Shown: piece by piece, positions 23,794-32,120 of the stretch | How positions within the stretch are numbered: the stretch's first letter is position 1 | Layout of the letters: each line of letters starts with the position of its first letter | Assembly: GCA_031279015.1 (NCBI GenBank) | Contig: JAITJI010000102.1 | Location: 20,057 to 84,056 of the forward strand | Origin: Spirochaetaceae bacterium | Lineage (GTDB): Bacteria; Spirochaetota; Spirochaetia; Treponematales; Breznakiellaceae | Length of the DNA: 64,000 nt | Reading direction: 5' to 3' | Translations under genes and position numbers: made by a program | Notes under the pieces: generated by a model | The model's input: the letters and a program-made list of their open reading frames with translations, nothing else | Databases searched by the model: none | What the model was told of the DNA's origin: nothing

Positions 23794-24540
23794 ATGAAAC
23801 ATGGTAGTTTCAGGGTTGTATGCCTTATAATTATGGCATCCATAACAGCGGCAGCATTCTGTGATGAAAACACCGAAAGTCTTGAAGCGCGCGTTCTGGA
23901 GACCTTTGATGGCGATTCAGGGTACGAATGGAAAACGGTTGCCAGCAAATTCGCTACCAATGACGATGACGGACAGTTTCCCGTGTTGAGTTATATTGAA
24001 ACCTGGCCGTCAGCGCTTTTTGGTAACAACAGGCAAGGGCTCACTTTAAAAAGTCTGGGTATATGGGGCAGATTCGATCGCCGGGGCTATAACTGGATAG
24101 ATATATATCCGGTGAGCAGTGAAGGCGGCGATGATGCGGGACCAGCGGAAATTCCGATTCCCGGCAGGTTGAAATACATAGATCTGTGGGTATGGGGTTC
24201 AAACCTGAACTACTATATAGAGGTGTTTGTGAGGGATCATCTGGGGGTGGTTCACGCGCTCAACCTGGGGAATATCGCGTATGAGGGCTGGAAAAACCTC
24301 CGCGTCAGGGTACCGGACAACATACCCCAGGTTAAACGGATCCTTCCCCGGCTTGCGTCCCTGAGCTTTGTAAAATTCCGTATCTGGACTCAGCCGGTAG
24401 AACAGGTTGCCAACTTTTATATCTATTTTGATCAGTTTAAAGTGATCACCGATACCTTTGAATCCATCTACGATGGTGATGAATTGGCAAATCCGGAACG
24501 GATACAGGAGCTCTGGAATGCCGCTTCCGATAATGGTTGA
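23794..24540 (+). CDS. flaA: Flagellar filament outer-layer (sheath) protein FlaA
   Basis: A 248-residue FlaA-family protein, the beta-rich sheath protein surrounding the core of spirochaete periplasmic flagella. Residues 1-22 are a signal peptide (VVCLIIMASITAAAFCDE), as expected since FlaA is exported by Sec and assembled in the periplasm. Family features are IDLWVWGSNLNYYIEVFVRD, NLGNIAYEGWKNLRVRVP and FYIYFDQFKVITDTF. AGAGGAG precedes the ATG. A second flaA gene follows 12 bases on, as in the T. pallidum flaA-like pair next to the aldolase gene. Confidence 0.93.
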   Translation: MKHGSFRVVCLIIMASITAAAFCDENTESLEARVLETFDGDSGYEWKTVASKFATNDDDGQFPVLSYIETWPSALFGNNRQGLTLKSLGIWGRFDRRGYNWIDIYPVSSEGGDDAGPAEIPIPGRLKYIDLWVWGSNLNYYIEVFVRDHLGVVHALNLGNIAYEGWKNLRVRVPDNIPQVKRILPRLASLSFVKFRIWTQPVEQVANFYIYFDQFKVITDTFESIYDGDELANPERIQELWNAASDNG

Positions 24541-24552
24541 GGAGGCCGTTAC

Positions 24553-25275
24553 ATGAAACGATATATTTTTGTTTTGGTTATATTCGGTTTAGTTGGTTTC
24601 CTGGCTGCCCAGCAGACTGAGATTGGTTCTACTGACGCTGAACGTATTGGCGTTGATGCTGCTCAGCAGAAATTAAAGGAAATTTCTATAGAAAAATTTG
24701 AACATGAAGGGTATTGGCGTTCTTCCATATCCTCCGACACGGGGTATACCACGACCAGGCTTTTTGCCGGCGGCCCTGCGGGAAAGGAGCCGGTGGAGGA
24801 TGAGCAGGACCTCAACATTCCCGATCAGTACGTGCTGGGCACCCGGGTTGATTTTCTTCGCCGGGGACATACCAGCGTTACCCTGTATCCGAACCGTCCG
24901 ATTCCTATAGAGGGAATCACAAAAACCGTTTCCATGTGGGTGGCGGGCCGCAATTTTAACCATGTGCTTAGCCTCTTGATACAGGATTATTTTGACCGGA
25001 CCTATGAATTGTATGTCGGCAAACTGAACTTCCAGGGCTGGAAACAGATGACCGTTTCCATACCTCCCCAGGCAGATGATGGGGTACACGGTATTGTCCA
25101 GAGAAATTACCACTACAACAACCTGATGGGGATTAAAATTGTCGGGTTGCGGATCGACTGCGATCCCATGGAGGCCATGGGGAGTTACTATGTTTACTTT
25201 GACGATCTGCGGGCGGTTACCGATCTTTTTGCGGAAGACAACCGGGACCCCGACGACATGCTCGACAGTTGGTAA
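24553..25275 (+). CDS. flaA: Second FlaA sheath protein
   Basis: A 240-residue paralogue of the preceding protein. Signal peptide at residues 1-20 (FVLVIFGLVGFLAAQQ), then the same sheath fold: KTVSMWVAGRNFNHVLSLL, KLNFQGWKQMTVSIP and SYYVYFDDLRAVTDLF. It ends with an acidic tail. The close pairing suggests the two proteins form the sheath together. A strong terminator lies 58 bases after the stop. Confidence 0.93.
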   Translation: MKRYIFVLVIFGLVGFLAAQQTEIGSTDAERIGVDAAQQKLKEISIEKFEHEGYWRSSISSDTGYTTTRLFAGGPAGKEPVEDEQDLNIPDQYVLGTRVDFLRRGHTSVTLYPNRPIPIEGITKTVSMWVAGRNFNHVLSLLIQDYFDRTYELYVGKLNFQGWKQMTVSIPPQADDGVHGIVQRNYHYNNLMGIKIVGLRIDCDPMEAMGSYYVYFDDLRAVTDLFAEDNRDPDDMLDSW

Positions 25276-25333
25276 CCGTTTTTACAGACCGGACAAGGGC
25301 GGTACAGCCGCCATTTGTATAGATCCCCTCAGA

Positions 25334-25367
25334 AATAACATGACCCATTGGTCATGTTATTTTTTTT
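25334..25367 (+). terminator. Intrinsic terminator of the flaA pair
   Basis: AATAACATGACC and GGTCATGTTATT form a perfect 12-bp stem with a 4-base loop, followed by a run of T. The right arm overlaps the stop codon of the convergent nuclease-like gene. Confidence 0.92.
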
Positions 25368-26047
25368 ATATAACGGAAGGCGTTTCCCTCCTTGCCGATG
25401 CGTTCGGTTACCCCCAGTTTTGTCAATACGTAGAGGGCCTTCCGGGCAATGGCGGGGCTTATCCGGGCCCTGTCCCCCAGGAGCTTAACCGTGAATTCCT
25501 CATGTTTTGAGAAGGGGATAAAACAGCCGTAGTCCTGGATGCTGTACAGGGGAACGGACCCGCGGCAGGCGGTCAATTCCCGGTCAACAATGCTGATCCC
25601 CCGGCGCCGCCAGGAACCCCGTCCGTCCCGGATTCGCCGTTCCCGGACATCCACCAGGACCAGTTCGATCCGTATGTTGGGGTTGAGGGGGAGTTCCGGG
25701 GCGTAGAGGAGGGCCTTGAAGAGGTCCCAGATCGTACCCTTCCGTGGGCTTTTACGGCGGCTTAAGAGGGCTCCGTCCCCGTTGTAGAGTTCAATTTGGT
25801 TAGTGACGATAATGGGGTGGACGATCCTGACCATGCCCAGGGCGCTTAACTCCCGGACCTTCTGTTTCAAAGGGCCAAAACTGCCGGTCTGGATTTCAAA
25901 TATCTCTCCGGATTCGCTGATACCGTCACAGACATACCCCCCCAGAGATGCCTCGGTCCGGGCCGTCGTGCCGGCGTATTGGAATTTCAAGGTCCGGTGC
26001 AGGCTGCTTTCCCGCTCTGTTCCTATCCGGCTTTGAGGTTTTGCCAT
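25352..26047 (-). CDS. Possible PD-(D/E)XK nuclease-fold protein with winged-helix tail
   Basis: A 231-residue protein of no family I can name. The N-terminal half has the order of a PD-(D/E)XK nuclease core: an initial helix with ERESSLHRTLK, then Asp41 in CDG, then EIQ (51-53) in IFEIQTGSFG, with Lys61 in the following helix. The middle is a basic beta-rich segment (RERRIRDGRGSWRRRGIS). The last 60 residues look like a winged helix (ARKALYVLTKLGVTERIGKEG). It overlaps the flaA terminator stem at its stop and lies 1 base after the small upstream gene. Nuclease activity is inference from motif order only. Confidence 0.6.
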   Translation of the reverse strand: MAKPQSRIGTERESSLHRTLKFQYAGTTARTEASLGGYVCDGISESGEIFEIQTGSFGPLKQKVRELSALGMVRIVHPIIVTNQIELYNGDGALLSRRKSPRKGTIWDLFKALLYAPELPLNPNIRIELVLVDVRERRIRDGRGSWRRRGISIVDRELTACRGSVPLYSIQDYGCFIPFSKHEEFTVKLLGDRARISPAIARKALYVLTKLGVTERIGKEGNAFRYIKKIT

Positions 26048-26048
26048 G

Positions 26049-26294
26049 CTAGGTTCCCGTGAAGGGCAGGAGTTCTTCCGCGCTCAATAGTTCTAAAAAA
26101 TGAAAGGTCTCATTACTCCCCTTGTTTTCCTGTACCGTGATTTTGGAGATCCTGAATGCGATCATCCGGTTAGTTGGAAGGGGCGGCGTTAAGATCCGGC
26201 CGTTTATATCCACCAGCCCGTTTAAGGGGAGCCGTCCGGGGATCTCCTGGATATCCCCTTCAGGAAAGACGATGAAGTGCTCATTCATAAACAT
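26049..26294 (-). CDS. Small hypothetical protein (81 aa)
   Basis: An 81-residue protein, first of a two-gene minus-strand unit with the nuclease-like gene (1-base gap). It contains FPEGDIQEIPGRLPLNGLVDINGR, which reads as a compact beta domain, and RMIAFRISKITVQ. A second ATG at codon 3 is possible. The coupling to the downstream gene suggests a shared function, which is unknown. Confidence 0.6.
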   Translation of the reverse strand: MFMNEHFIVFPEGDIQEIPGRLPLNGLVDINGRILTPPLPTNRMIAFRISKITVQENKGSNETFHFLELLSAEELLPFTGT

Positions 26295-26425
26295 GGTTTC
26301 AGCATATCAACAGGCCCGGGACCTTACAAGGATTCTCCATAGAATCGCCCGGCCCCATCCCTAAACAGGTGTATAGGATCAATGAAGATTTCTTTTACTA
26401 TTCATAATTTTTTCCGTATTTTACA

Positions 26426-26454
26426 TTGACGGTTTTTTATATTTATAAAATACT
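26426..26454 (+). promoter_or_regulatory. Candidate promoter of the division/cell-wall cluster
   Basis: TTGACG (26426-26431), 17 bases, AATACT (26449-26454). The predicted start, 26461, is the first base of the MraZ repeats, which would let MraZ bound downstream block transcription. Confidence 0.55.
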
Positions 26455-26460
26455 TAAAAA

Positions 26461-26510
26461 GTGGAGTAAAGTGGTTTGTATTGGGTTGAATTGGATCAAA
26501 TTGGATAAAA
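26461..26510 (+). promoter_or_regulatory. MraZ operator: five direct repeats with 10-base period
   Basis: Five consecutive 10-base units each carry a TGG core at the same place: GTGGAGTAAA, GTGGTTTGTA, TTGGGTTGAA, TTGGATCAAA and TTGGATAAAA. MraZ, an AbrB-like repressor encoded just downstream, is known to bind TGGGN repeats spaced by about 5 bases in front of the dcw cluster; five units is more than the usual three or four. This predicts autorepression of the whole operon. Confidence 0.85.
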
Positions 26511-26531
26511 AATAGTCGGGGTGCAGAAAAA

Positions 26532-27008
26532 GTGGATTCGTTGACCGGCAAATTTAGAATAACCCTTGATGATAAAGGCCGGATCAATTTGCCGTCCCGT
26601 TTGCGTAATGCCCTGACCGGTACCACCCTCATCCTTACCCAGGGGGCGGATGACTGTGTGTGGATATATCCCCCGGAGGAATGGGAGCGGGTCCGCAGGA
26701 GCATCATGGAGATGACCTCGCCCTTTTCCTCTAAATCCCGCAGTGTGCGGCGGCGCATCATCGGCCCCGCCCAGGATATGGAGTTGGACAAGGCCGGCCG
26801 GCTGCCAATTCCCCAGAGTCTGCGGGAATTTGCGGGTCTGACAAAGGAATGTCTGGTTATCGGGCTCTATGACTATATAGAGGTCTGGAATTGTGACCGG
26901 TATCAGGCTTATTTAAATGCCACCGAAGAGGATTTTAATGCGGGTTCCGAAGAACTGGCGATGATGCTCCGGGAAAAGAGAGACTTTTTGAATAAGGACG
27001 GGTTTTAG
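26532..27008 (+). CDS. mraZ: Transcriptional regulator MraZ
   Basis: A 158-residue protein of the AbrB-like MraZ family. It has the two characteristic repeats, each with the LDxxGRxxLP pattern: FRITLDDKGRINLPSRLR and MELDKAGRLPIPQSLRE. The GTG at 26532 was taken as start; a TTG three codons later is also possible. It is the first gene of the cluster and presumably represses it through the five repeats just upstream. Its stop overlaps the GTG start of rsmH by 1 base. Confidence 0.95.
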   Translation: MDSLTGKFRITLDDKGRINLPSRLRNALTGTTLILTQGADDCVWIYPPEEWERVRRSIMEMTSPFSSKSRSVRRRIIGPAQDMELDKAGRLPIPQSLREFAGLTKECLVIGLYDYIEVWNCDRYQAYLNATEEDFNAGSEELAMMLREKRDFLNKDGF

Positions 27009-27958
27009 TGGAAATTGTCCATATACCGGTACTACAGGAGGAGACAATAGGGTATCTCGCACCCCGGGGAAGGGGGGAACTGATGGTAGATGCCACCCTT
27101 GGAGAGGGAGGGCACGCTTATACCTTCTTGTCACGGTTTCCGGAATTGCGAATTATCGGTGTGGATGTTGACCGGGATATACAGGAGATAGCCCGGGAAC
27201 GGCTTAAAGAATTTGGAGACCGGATCCACTTCTACCTGGGGTGGTCCCAGGAATTTTTTGCCGAATTTCCCCGGGACATCAAACGGCCGGATACCATCCT
27301 CATCGACCTGGGGGTGAGCGCCTATCATTATGAACGGGGAGGACGGGGTTTCAGTTTCAGAAAGGATGAGTTTCTTGATATGCGAATCGATAGGGACCGG
27401 GGGCCGCCGGCCGCGGAATTACTTAAAAAACTGCGGGAAGAGGAACTGGCGGATCTTATCTACCGGAACGCCGGGGAACGGTACTCCCGGCGTATTGCCA
27501 GGGCCATCGCCGCGGCCCGCGTTTCAGGGCCCATTACCAGTTCTGCAGTCCTGGCGGAACTGGTGGAAGGGGCGGTGCCGTCCTATTACCGGCATGGTCC
27601 TGTACACCCGGCGACAAGGACCTTCCAGGCCCTGCGGATTGCGGTAAACGGGGAACTGTCCCGGCTGCCCGCTCTTCTGGAGGGAGCCTTCGATGTGCTG
27701 GAACCCGGAGGCCGCCTGGGAGTGATCGCTTTTCACTCCCTGGAAGACAGGATTGTTAAAAATTTTTTTCGGGAGAAAAACAAGAGCTGTACCTGTTCTC
27801 CTGAAGAGCCGATATGTAGATGTGAGGGACGCCGGATCCTTACCCCGTTGACCCGGAAACCGGTAGTTCCTACGAATGATGAGATACGGAATAATTCGGC
27901 TTCCCGCAGCGCGAAGCTTCGGGTGGTGGAAAAAATTCTTGACGAGGAAGGTTTGTGA
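27008..27958 (+). CDS. rsmH: 16S rRNA (cytosine-1402-N4)-methyltransferase
   Basis: A 316-residue SAM-dependent methyltransferase (MraW/RsmH) that modifies C1402 of 16S rRNA at the P site. Family motifs: HIPVLQEETI at the start, VDATLGEGGHAYTFL for SAM binding, ILIDLGVSAYHYERGGRGFSF, and IAFHSLEDRIVKNFF near the end. The start is GTG, overlapping the mraZ stop. It is the second gene of the division cluster. Confidence 0.96.
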   Translation: MEIVHIPVLQEETIGYLAPRGRGELMVDATLGEGGHAYTFLSRFPELRIIGVDVDRDIQEIARERLKEFGDRIHFYLGWSQEFFAEFPRDIKRPDTILIDLGVSAYHYERGGRGFSFRKDEFLDMRIDRDRGPPAAELLKKLREEELADLIYRNAGERYSRRIARAIAAARVSGPITSSAVLAELVEGAVPSYYRHGPVHPATRTFQALRIAVNGELSRLPALLEGAFDVLEPGGRLGVIAFHSLEDRIVKNFFREKNKSCTCSPEEPICRCEGRRILTPLTRKPVVPTNDEIRNNSASRSAKLRVVEKILDEEGL

Positions 27959-28248
27959 TGAAGGGGCGTCTCCTGTTCTATGTGCTCATTGTATCCATAC
28001 CGCTGTTTCCGGGACTCGTGGTCCGGCAGTCTATCCGGTTTACCAGATTGACGGAAGAGGTAAAACGGATAGAGAGCGTCCAGGAGGAATGGGTGGAGAG
28101 TAATAAACGGCTTATAGCGGGGATTACCGCCCTTTCATCTCCTGAACGGATAGAGGCGATATCCAGGAACGAATTGGGGCTGGTGAAAAAAGCGCCGGAG
28201 CATGTGCTGCAGATCCGGATTGAAGGGGGGCCGGGACCTGATGGATAG
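27955..28248 (+). CDS. ftsL: FtsL-like divisome protein
   Basis: A 97-residue protein in the ftsL position between rsmH and murF. One N-terminal helix (residues 3-20, LLFYVLIVSIPLFPGLVVRQ), then a coiled-coil segment (LTEEVKRIESVQEEWVESNK) ending in an E-R-I-E type turn, the usual FtsL/FtsB outline. FtsL-type proteins are weakly conserved, so the call rests on shape and position. The stop overlaps the murF start. The ftsI gene that normally follows is absent here. Confidence 0.8.
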   Translation: MMKGRLLFYVLIVSIPLFPGLVVRQSIRFTRLTEEVKRIESVQEEWVESNKRLIAGITALSSPERIEAISRNELGLVKKAPEHVLQIRIEGGPGPDG

Positions 28249-29770
28249 AGCCCTTCTCATGACCTTCACCGAACTCTCCAAAACCCTGGGCGGGCAGCTT
28301 GTTTCATTCGGCGGGGAAAGGGGATGGACTGCGGGTTTCAGTTCGGTGAGCATCGATTCCCGGCTGGTTAAGCCGGGGGCCCTCTTTGTAGCCCTGGGGG
28401 GCAGCGTTCAGGACGGGCACCGCTATGTGGAGGCGGCCTTTAAGGCCGGTGCGGCGGGGGCCATGATCGCCAGGTCCAGGATGGAAGATGGCGCCTTTGC
28501 CCTTGGAGAAACCGCCCGGAAGGCCCGGTGTCCCCTCATCGTCGTGGAGGATACCCTCCGGGGCCTGCAGGAAGCTGCCCGGGTGTATCTTGACAGATTC
28601 CCCCGGCTTATCCGGGTAGGCATTACCGGTTCTTCCGGGAAGACCACCACCACGGAGATCGCTGCCGCCATGATAGGCCGGGAGAGGACTACCGTGGTTA
28701 ATCCGGGGAACTTCAATTCCGAAACAGGGCTTCCTCTTTCGATCTTTGAGGTTTCTTCCCGCCACGAAGTGGGGATCTTTGAGATGGGGATGAATCGCCG
28801 GGGAGAAATAGCTGAATTGGCAGGGATACTGAAACCGCATATTGCCCTGATAACAAACATAGGCTCTGCCCATATCGGAATTTTCGGCAGCAAGGAGGAA
28901 ATTGCAAAGGAGAAAAAAAATATTTTTGCTGAATTTACCGGGACTGAGACGGCCCTGATCCCGGAGGAAGACGATTTCAGAGAATTTCTGGCCGGCGGTG
29001 TTCGGGGCCGGGTGCTTTTTTACGGCCCCCGGAGTTTTACCGGGTTGGGGGAATTGCAGTATTCCGGATTGGATGGTACCGACATAACCTGGGAGGGGAT
29101 CCCGGTACATTTTCGTCTTCCGGGAAGGCATAACCTCGCCAACGCCCTGGCGGCTGCTGCCGTCGCCAGGGTGATCCCCGTGGGTCCTGAGGCAATCCGC
29201 GGGGGACTCGCCACGGTAAAACCCCTCTTTGGCCGGAGTGAGATTATCCGGGGGAAACTTCGCCGGAAAAAAGAGGGGAAACTCCGGGACGGAGAGATCA
29301 CGGTGCTCCGGGACTGTTACAACAGTAACAGCGAATCCGCCGCCGCGGCCATTACCTTTTGCGATGCCCTGGACTGGCCGGGCCGTCGGGTGTATGTCAT
29401 TGGTTCCATGCTTGAATTGGGGGCCAGGACCCGGGAAGCCCACGAGGAACTGGGCCGGCTCCTGGCTGCTTCCCGGGCGGACCGGGTGTTCCTCTACGGT
29501 GCTGAAACGGAGGTTACGGCCTTAGCAATGGAAAAGGCCCTGACAACGGGGGAAGATCGGGAGGGGAATCCGGCGGAGGGCCAAAGGATTCGTCCCTTCC
29601 ATACCGATACTATGGATAGACTGGTCCGGGCTCTGGAAGATTATGTCCTGCCGGGGGATATGGTGCTGCTGAAGGGTTCCCGGGGCTGCGCTTTGGAACG
29701 GCTGAGTGTTGCGCTGATCGAATCTGAGCCGTCCCCGTTGGGGACAGCCCTTGGGGGTCCCTCCGGTTGA
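28241..29770 (+). CDS. murF: UDP-N-acetylmuramoyl-tripeptide:D-Ala-D-Ala ligase
   Basis: A 509-residue Mur ligase, adding the last dipeptide to the cytoplasmic peptidoglycan precursor. The ATP-binding loop GITGSSGKTTTTEIAAA is present, with the middle domain around EMGMNRRGEI and NIGSAHIGIFG, and the C-terminal domain with DCYNSNSESAAAAI and LGARTREAHEELG. The ATG at 28241, overlapping ftsL, was chosen over an in-frame ATG at 28202 because the extra residues are translated ftsL sequence. Other mur ligases (murC, D, E, G) are not in this cluster. Confidence 0.95.
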   Translation: MDRALLMTFTELSKTLGGQLVSFGGERGWTAGFSSVSIDSRLVKPGALFVALGGSVQDGHRYVEAAFKAGAAGAMIARSRMEDGAFALGETARKARCPLIVVEDTLRGLQEAARVYLDRFPRLIRVGITGSSGKTTTTEIAAAMIGRERTTVVNPGNFNSETGLPLSIFEVSSRHEVGIFEMGMNRRGEIAELAGILKPHIALITNIGSAHIGIFGSKEEIAKEKKNIFAEFTGTETALIPEEDDFREFLAGGVRGRVLFYGPRSFTGLGELQYSGLDGTDITWEGIPVHFRLPGRHNLANALAAAAVARVIPVGPEAIRGGLATVKPLFGRSEIIRGKLRRKKEGKLRDGEITVLRDCYNSNSESAAAAITFCDALDWPGRRVYVIGSMLELGARTREAHEELGRLLAASRADRVFLYGAETEVTALAMEKALTTGEDREGNPAEGQRIRPFHTDTMDRLVRALEDYVLPGDMVLLKGSRGCALERLSVALIESEPSPLGTALGGPSG

Positions 29771-29801
29771 AACGGAGAATCAGAGGGAGGAAGTTTTATA
29801 A

Positions 29802-30881
29802 ATGTTTTTAGAATATGTATATCCGCTGGTAAAATTTTTTACTCCTCTGAACATGTTGCAGTACCTGACCTTCCGGGGCTCATACGCGGCTTTGACTACC
29901 TTGCTTATCTGTTTCATCTTTGGGCCCCGGATTATCGAAGCCCTACAGAGACTTGAGGTCCGGCAGTCTATCCGAAACGAAGGCCCGGCGACCCATCTGA
30001 AGAAGGGGGGTACCCCGACCATGGGAGGGGTGTTCATCATCTTTTCTGTTTTTGTGGCGGTGCTGCTCTGGCAAGACTGGGATAATGACAAGGTATGGCT
30101 TACCCTGGGGTCGTTTCTGGCCTTTGGCCTTATCGGTTTTATCGACGACTACCTTAAGGTCGTCCGGCATAATTCCCTTGGACTCCCAGCCTGGGCCAAG
30201 CTGGTTTTTCAGTTTGCCATTGCCCTGGGAATAACCCTGATCCTCTATTTCAGGGGGGGGGAAGAGGTTACCTTTTTGTACCTTCCCTTCTTTAAGTATC
30301 CCGTGGTAGATATGGGGATGCTCTGGATACCCTTTGCGGTTTTGCTCCTGGTGGGGGAGTCAAACGCGGTGAATCTCTCCGACGGTCTTGACGGACTTGC
30401 GGCGGGCCTCCTCATCCTTGTGTTTATTACCCTGGCAATTCTGACCTACCTTTCGGGCCGGGCGGATTATTCCTCCTATCTGGGGATTCCTTATATAACC
30501 GGAGCGGGGGAACTAACGGTTTTCTGCCTGGCTGTAGTGGGGGCCTGCGTGGGGTTCTTATGGTTTAACACCCATCCTGCGGACATCTTCATGGGAGATG
30601 TGGGGAGTCTTTCCCTGGGAGGGGTTATCGCTACGGTTTCTCTCATCATCAAGAAGGAGATCCTTGTCTTGATCATCGGCGGAGTTTTTGTGTTGGAGGT
30701 TGCTTCGGTAATCATTCAGGTAGTGATGTTCAAACTGCGGAAACGCCGGGTTTTTAATATGGCACCCCTGCACCACCACTTTGAGATGGCAGGATGGGCC
30801 GAGACAAAAGTGGTAATCCGTTTCTGGATTCTCGGAGGTCTCTTCGCCATAATTGCCCTTTCAACCCTGAAGATTCAGTAG
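29802..30881 (+). CDS. mraY: Phospho-N-acetylmuramoyl-pentapeptide-transferase
   Basis: A 359-residue polytopic membrane enzyme making lipid I. It begins with the usual N-terminal helix and has the substrate motifs RNEGPATHLKKGGTPTMGGV, FIDDYLKV with catalytic Asp residues, NAVNLSDGLDGLAAG, FMGDVGSLSLGG, and MAPLHHHFEMAGW with the His triad. Full length for the family. It is followed by ftsW after 12 bases. Confidence 0.97.
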   Translation: MFLEYVYPLVKFFTPLNMLQYLTFRGSYAALTTLLICFIFGPRIIEALQRLEVRQSIRNEGPATHLKKGGTPTMGGVFIIFSVFVAVLLWQDWDNDKVWLTLGSFLAFGLIGFIDDYLKVVRHNSLGLPAWAKLVFQFAIALGITLILYFRGGEEVTFLYLPFFKYPVVDMGMLWIPFAVLLLVGESNAVNLSDGLDGLAAGLLILVFITLAILTYLSGRADYSSYLGIPYITGAGELTVFCLAVVGACVGFLWFNTHPADIFMGDVGSLSLGGVIATVSLIIKKEILVLIIGGVFVLEVASVIIQVVMFKLRKRRVFNMAPLHHHFEMAGWAETKVVIRFWILGGLFAIIALSTLKIQ

Positions 30882-30893
30882 GGAGGAGTATAT

Positions 30894-32120
30894 ATGAGGA
30901 AAGGCAGGTCATATCAGGTAAATATGGAAATGACAACACGAAAACTGCACTTTGACCATGTACTCATTGCCAGTGTTTTTCTCCTCACCGGCATTGGACT
31001 GGTGACTCTGTACTCCGCCTCCTATGCATTCGGGAACCGGTTTTTTGGCAACGGGATGTACTTTATCTCCCGGCAGATCCTCTACTGCGCCCTGGGGACA
31101 ATCCTGTTTCTGATTGCCTCCTGGTTTCCCCTTGATCTGCTGCGGCGGTTGATCCCTTCCTTTGTGCTGGGGACGATTCTGCTCTGTCTCCTCACCTTTG
31201 TTCCCGGCCTGGGGGTTATGAAAAATGGAGCGGTCCGGTGGATCCGTCTGGGATCATACACCTACCAGCCGTCGGAACTGGTTAAGCTGGTACTGCCCCT
31301 TTACCTGGCCCATATCTTTGACAAGAAGCAGGAACGGATCGAAGCCCTTGCGTCGGGAGCCTTGCCGCCGGTCCTGGTTACGGGGCTCTTCTTTATGCTT
31401 ATTTATATGCAGAATAATTTTTCAACTGCCCTTTTTATCGCCCTTAACGGCCTCTTCCTGTTTTATCTGGTGGGCATCAGGATCCGGTATTTTATCGGCG
31501 CCACATGTATCCTCCTGCCCTTTTCCGGGCTCCTGATCCTGTCGGAGGCATACCGCTTACAACGGCTCCTCAGTTTTATCTGGCCCGAGTGGGAACCCCA
31601 GGGCGCAGGGTATCAGGTCCGTTCCTCCCTCCTGACCATCGGTTCCGGGGGATTCTGGGGGAAGGGTATAGGACAGGGGACCCGGAAGATCGCCAGTGTG
31701 CCGGAGATACACTCGGATTTTATTTTTTCTTCGTATGCCGAAGAATTCGGCTATCTGGGGATCCTCCTCTTCTTTCTGCTCTTCTCGATTTTTACGATCC
31801 GGGGATACCGGGCAGCCCTGCGGGCGGGAGACGGATTCCGGCGGCTGCTGGCGGCAGGCCTGATCACCATGATCAGCTCCCAGGCGCTGATCAACATCGC
31901 AGTGGTTTCGGGAATTCTTCCCGCCACGGGGATCCCCCTGCCGTTCTTTTCCGCCGGCGGGTCCTCCCTGGCAACAACGCTGCTTGCCGCCGGGTTGATC
32001 GCCAATGTTTCCCGAAGCGCCGCCGGGCCGGCGCTTGGCCGTATGAAAGACTCCGGACTATACTCGCCGGATCTATCTGCCTTTTCACAATTTTCAGCGG
32101 AGGGTCCCCATGTCTTCTGA
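30894..32120 (+). CDS. ftsW: Cell-division lipid II polymerase FtsW
   Basis: A 408-residue SEDS-family protein with about ten membrane helices, which polymerises glycan strands at the septum with a partner transpeptidase. Family motifs are LASVFLLTGIGLVTLYSAS-type N-terminal helix, VRWIRLGSYTYQPSELVKL, and GIPLPFFSAGGSSL near the C terminus. A strong ribosome site (GGAGG) precedes the ATG. A RodA assignment is unlikely given its location. It overlaps ftsQ by 11 bases. Confidence 0.94.
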   Translation: MRKGRSYQVNMEMTTRKLHFDHVLIASVFLLTGIGLVTLYSASYAFGNRFFGNGMYFISRQILYCALGTILFLIASWFPLDLLRRLIPSFVLGTILLCLLTFVPGLGVMKNGAVRWIRLGSYTYQPSELVKLVLPLYLAHIFDKKQERIEALASGALPPVLVTGLFFMLIYMQNNFSTALFIALNGLFLFYLVGIRIRYFIGATCILLPFSGLLILSEAYRLQRLLSFIWPEWEPQGAGYQVRSSLLTIGSGGFWGKGIGQGTRKIASVPEIHSDFIFSSYAEEFGYLGILLFFLLFSIFTIRGYRAALRAGDGFRRLLAAGLITMISSQALINIAVVSGILPATGIPLPFFSAGGSSLATTLLAAGLIANVSRSAAGPALGRMKDSGLYSPDLSAFSQFSAEGPHVF

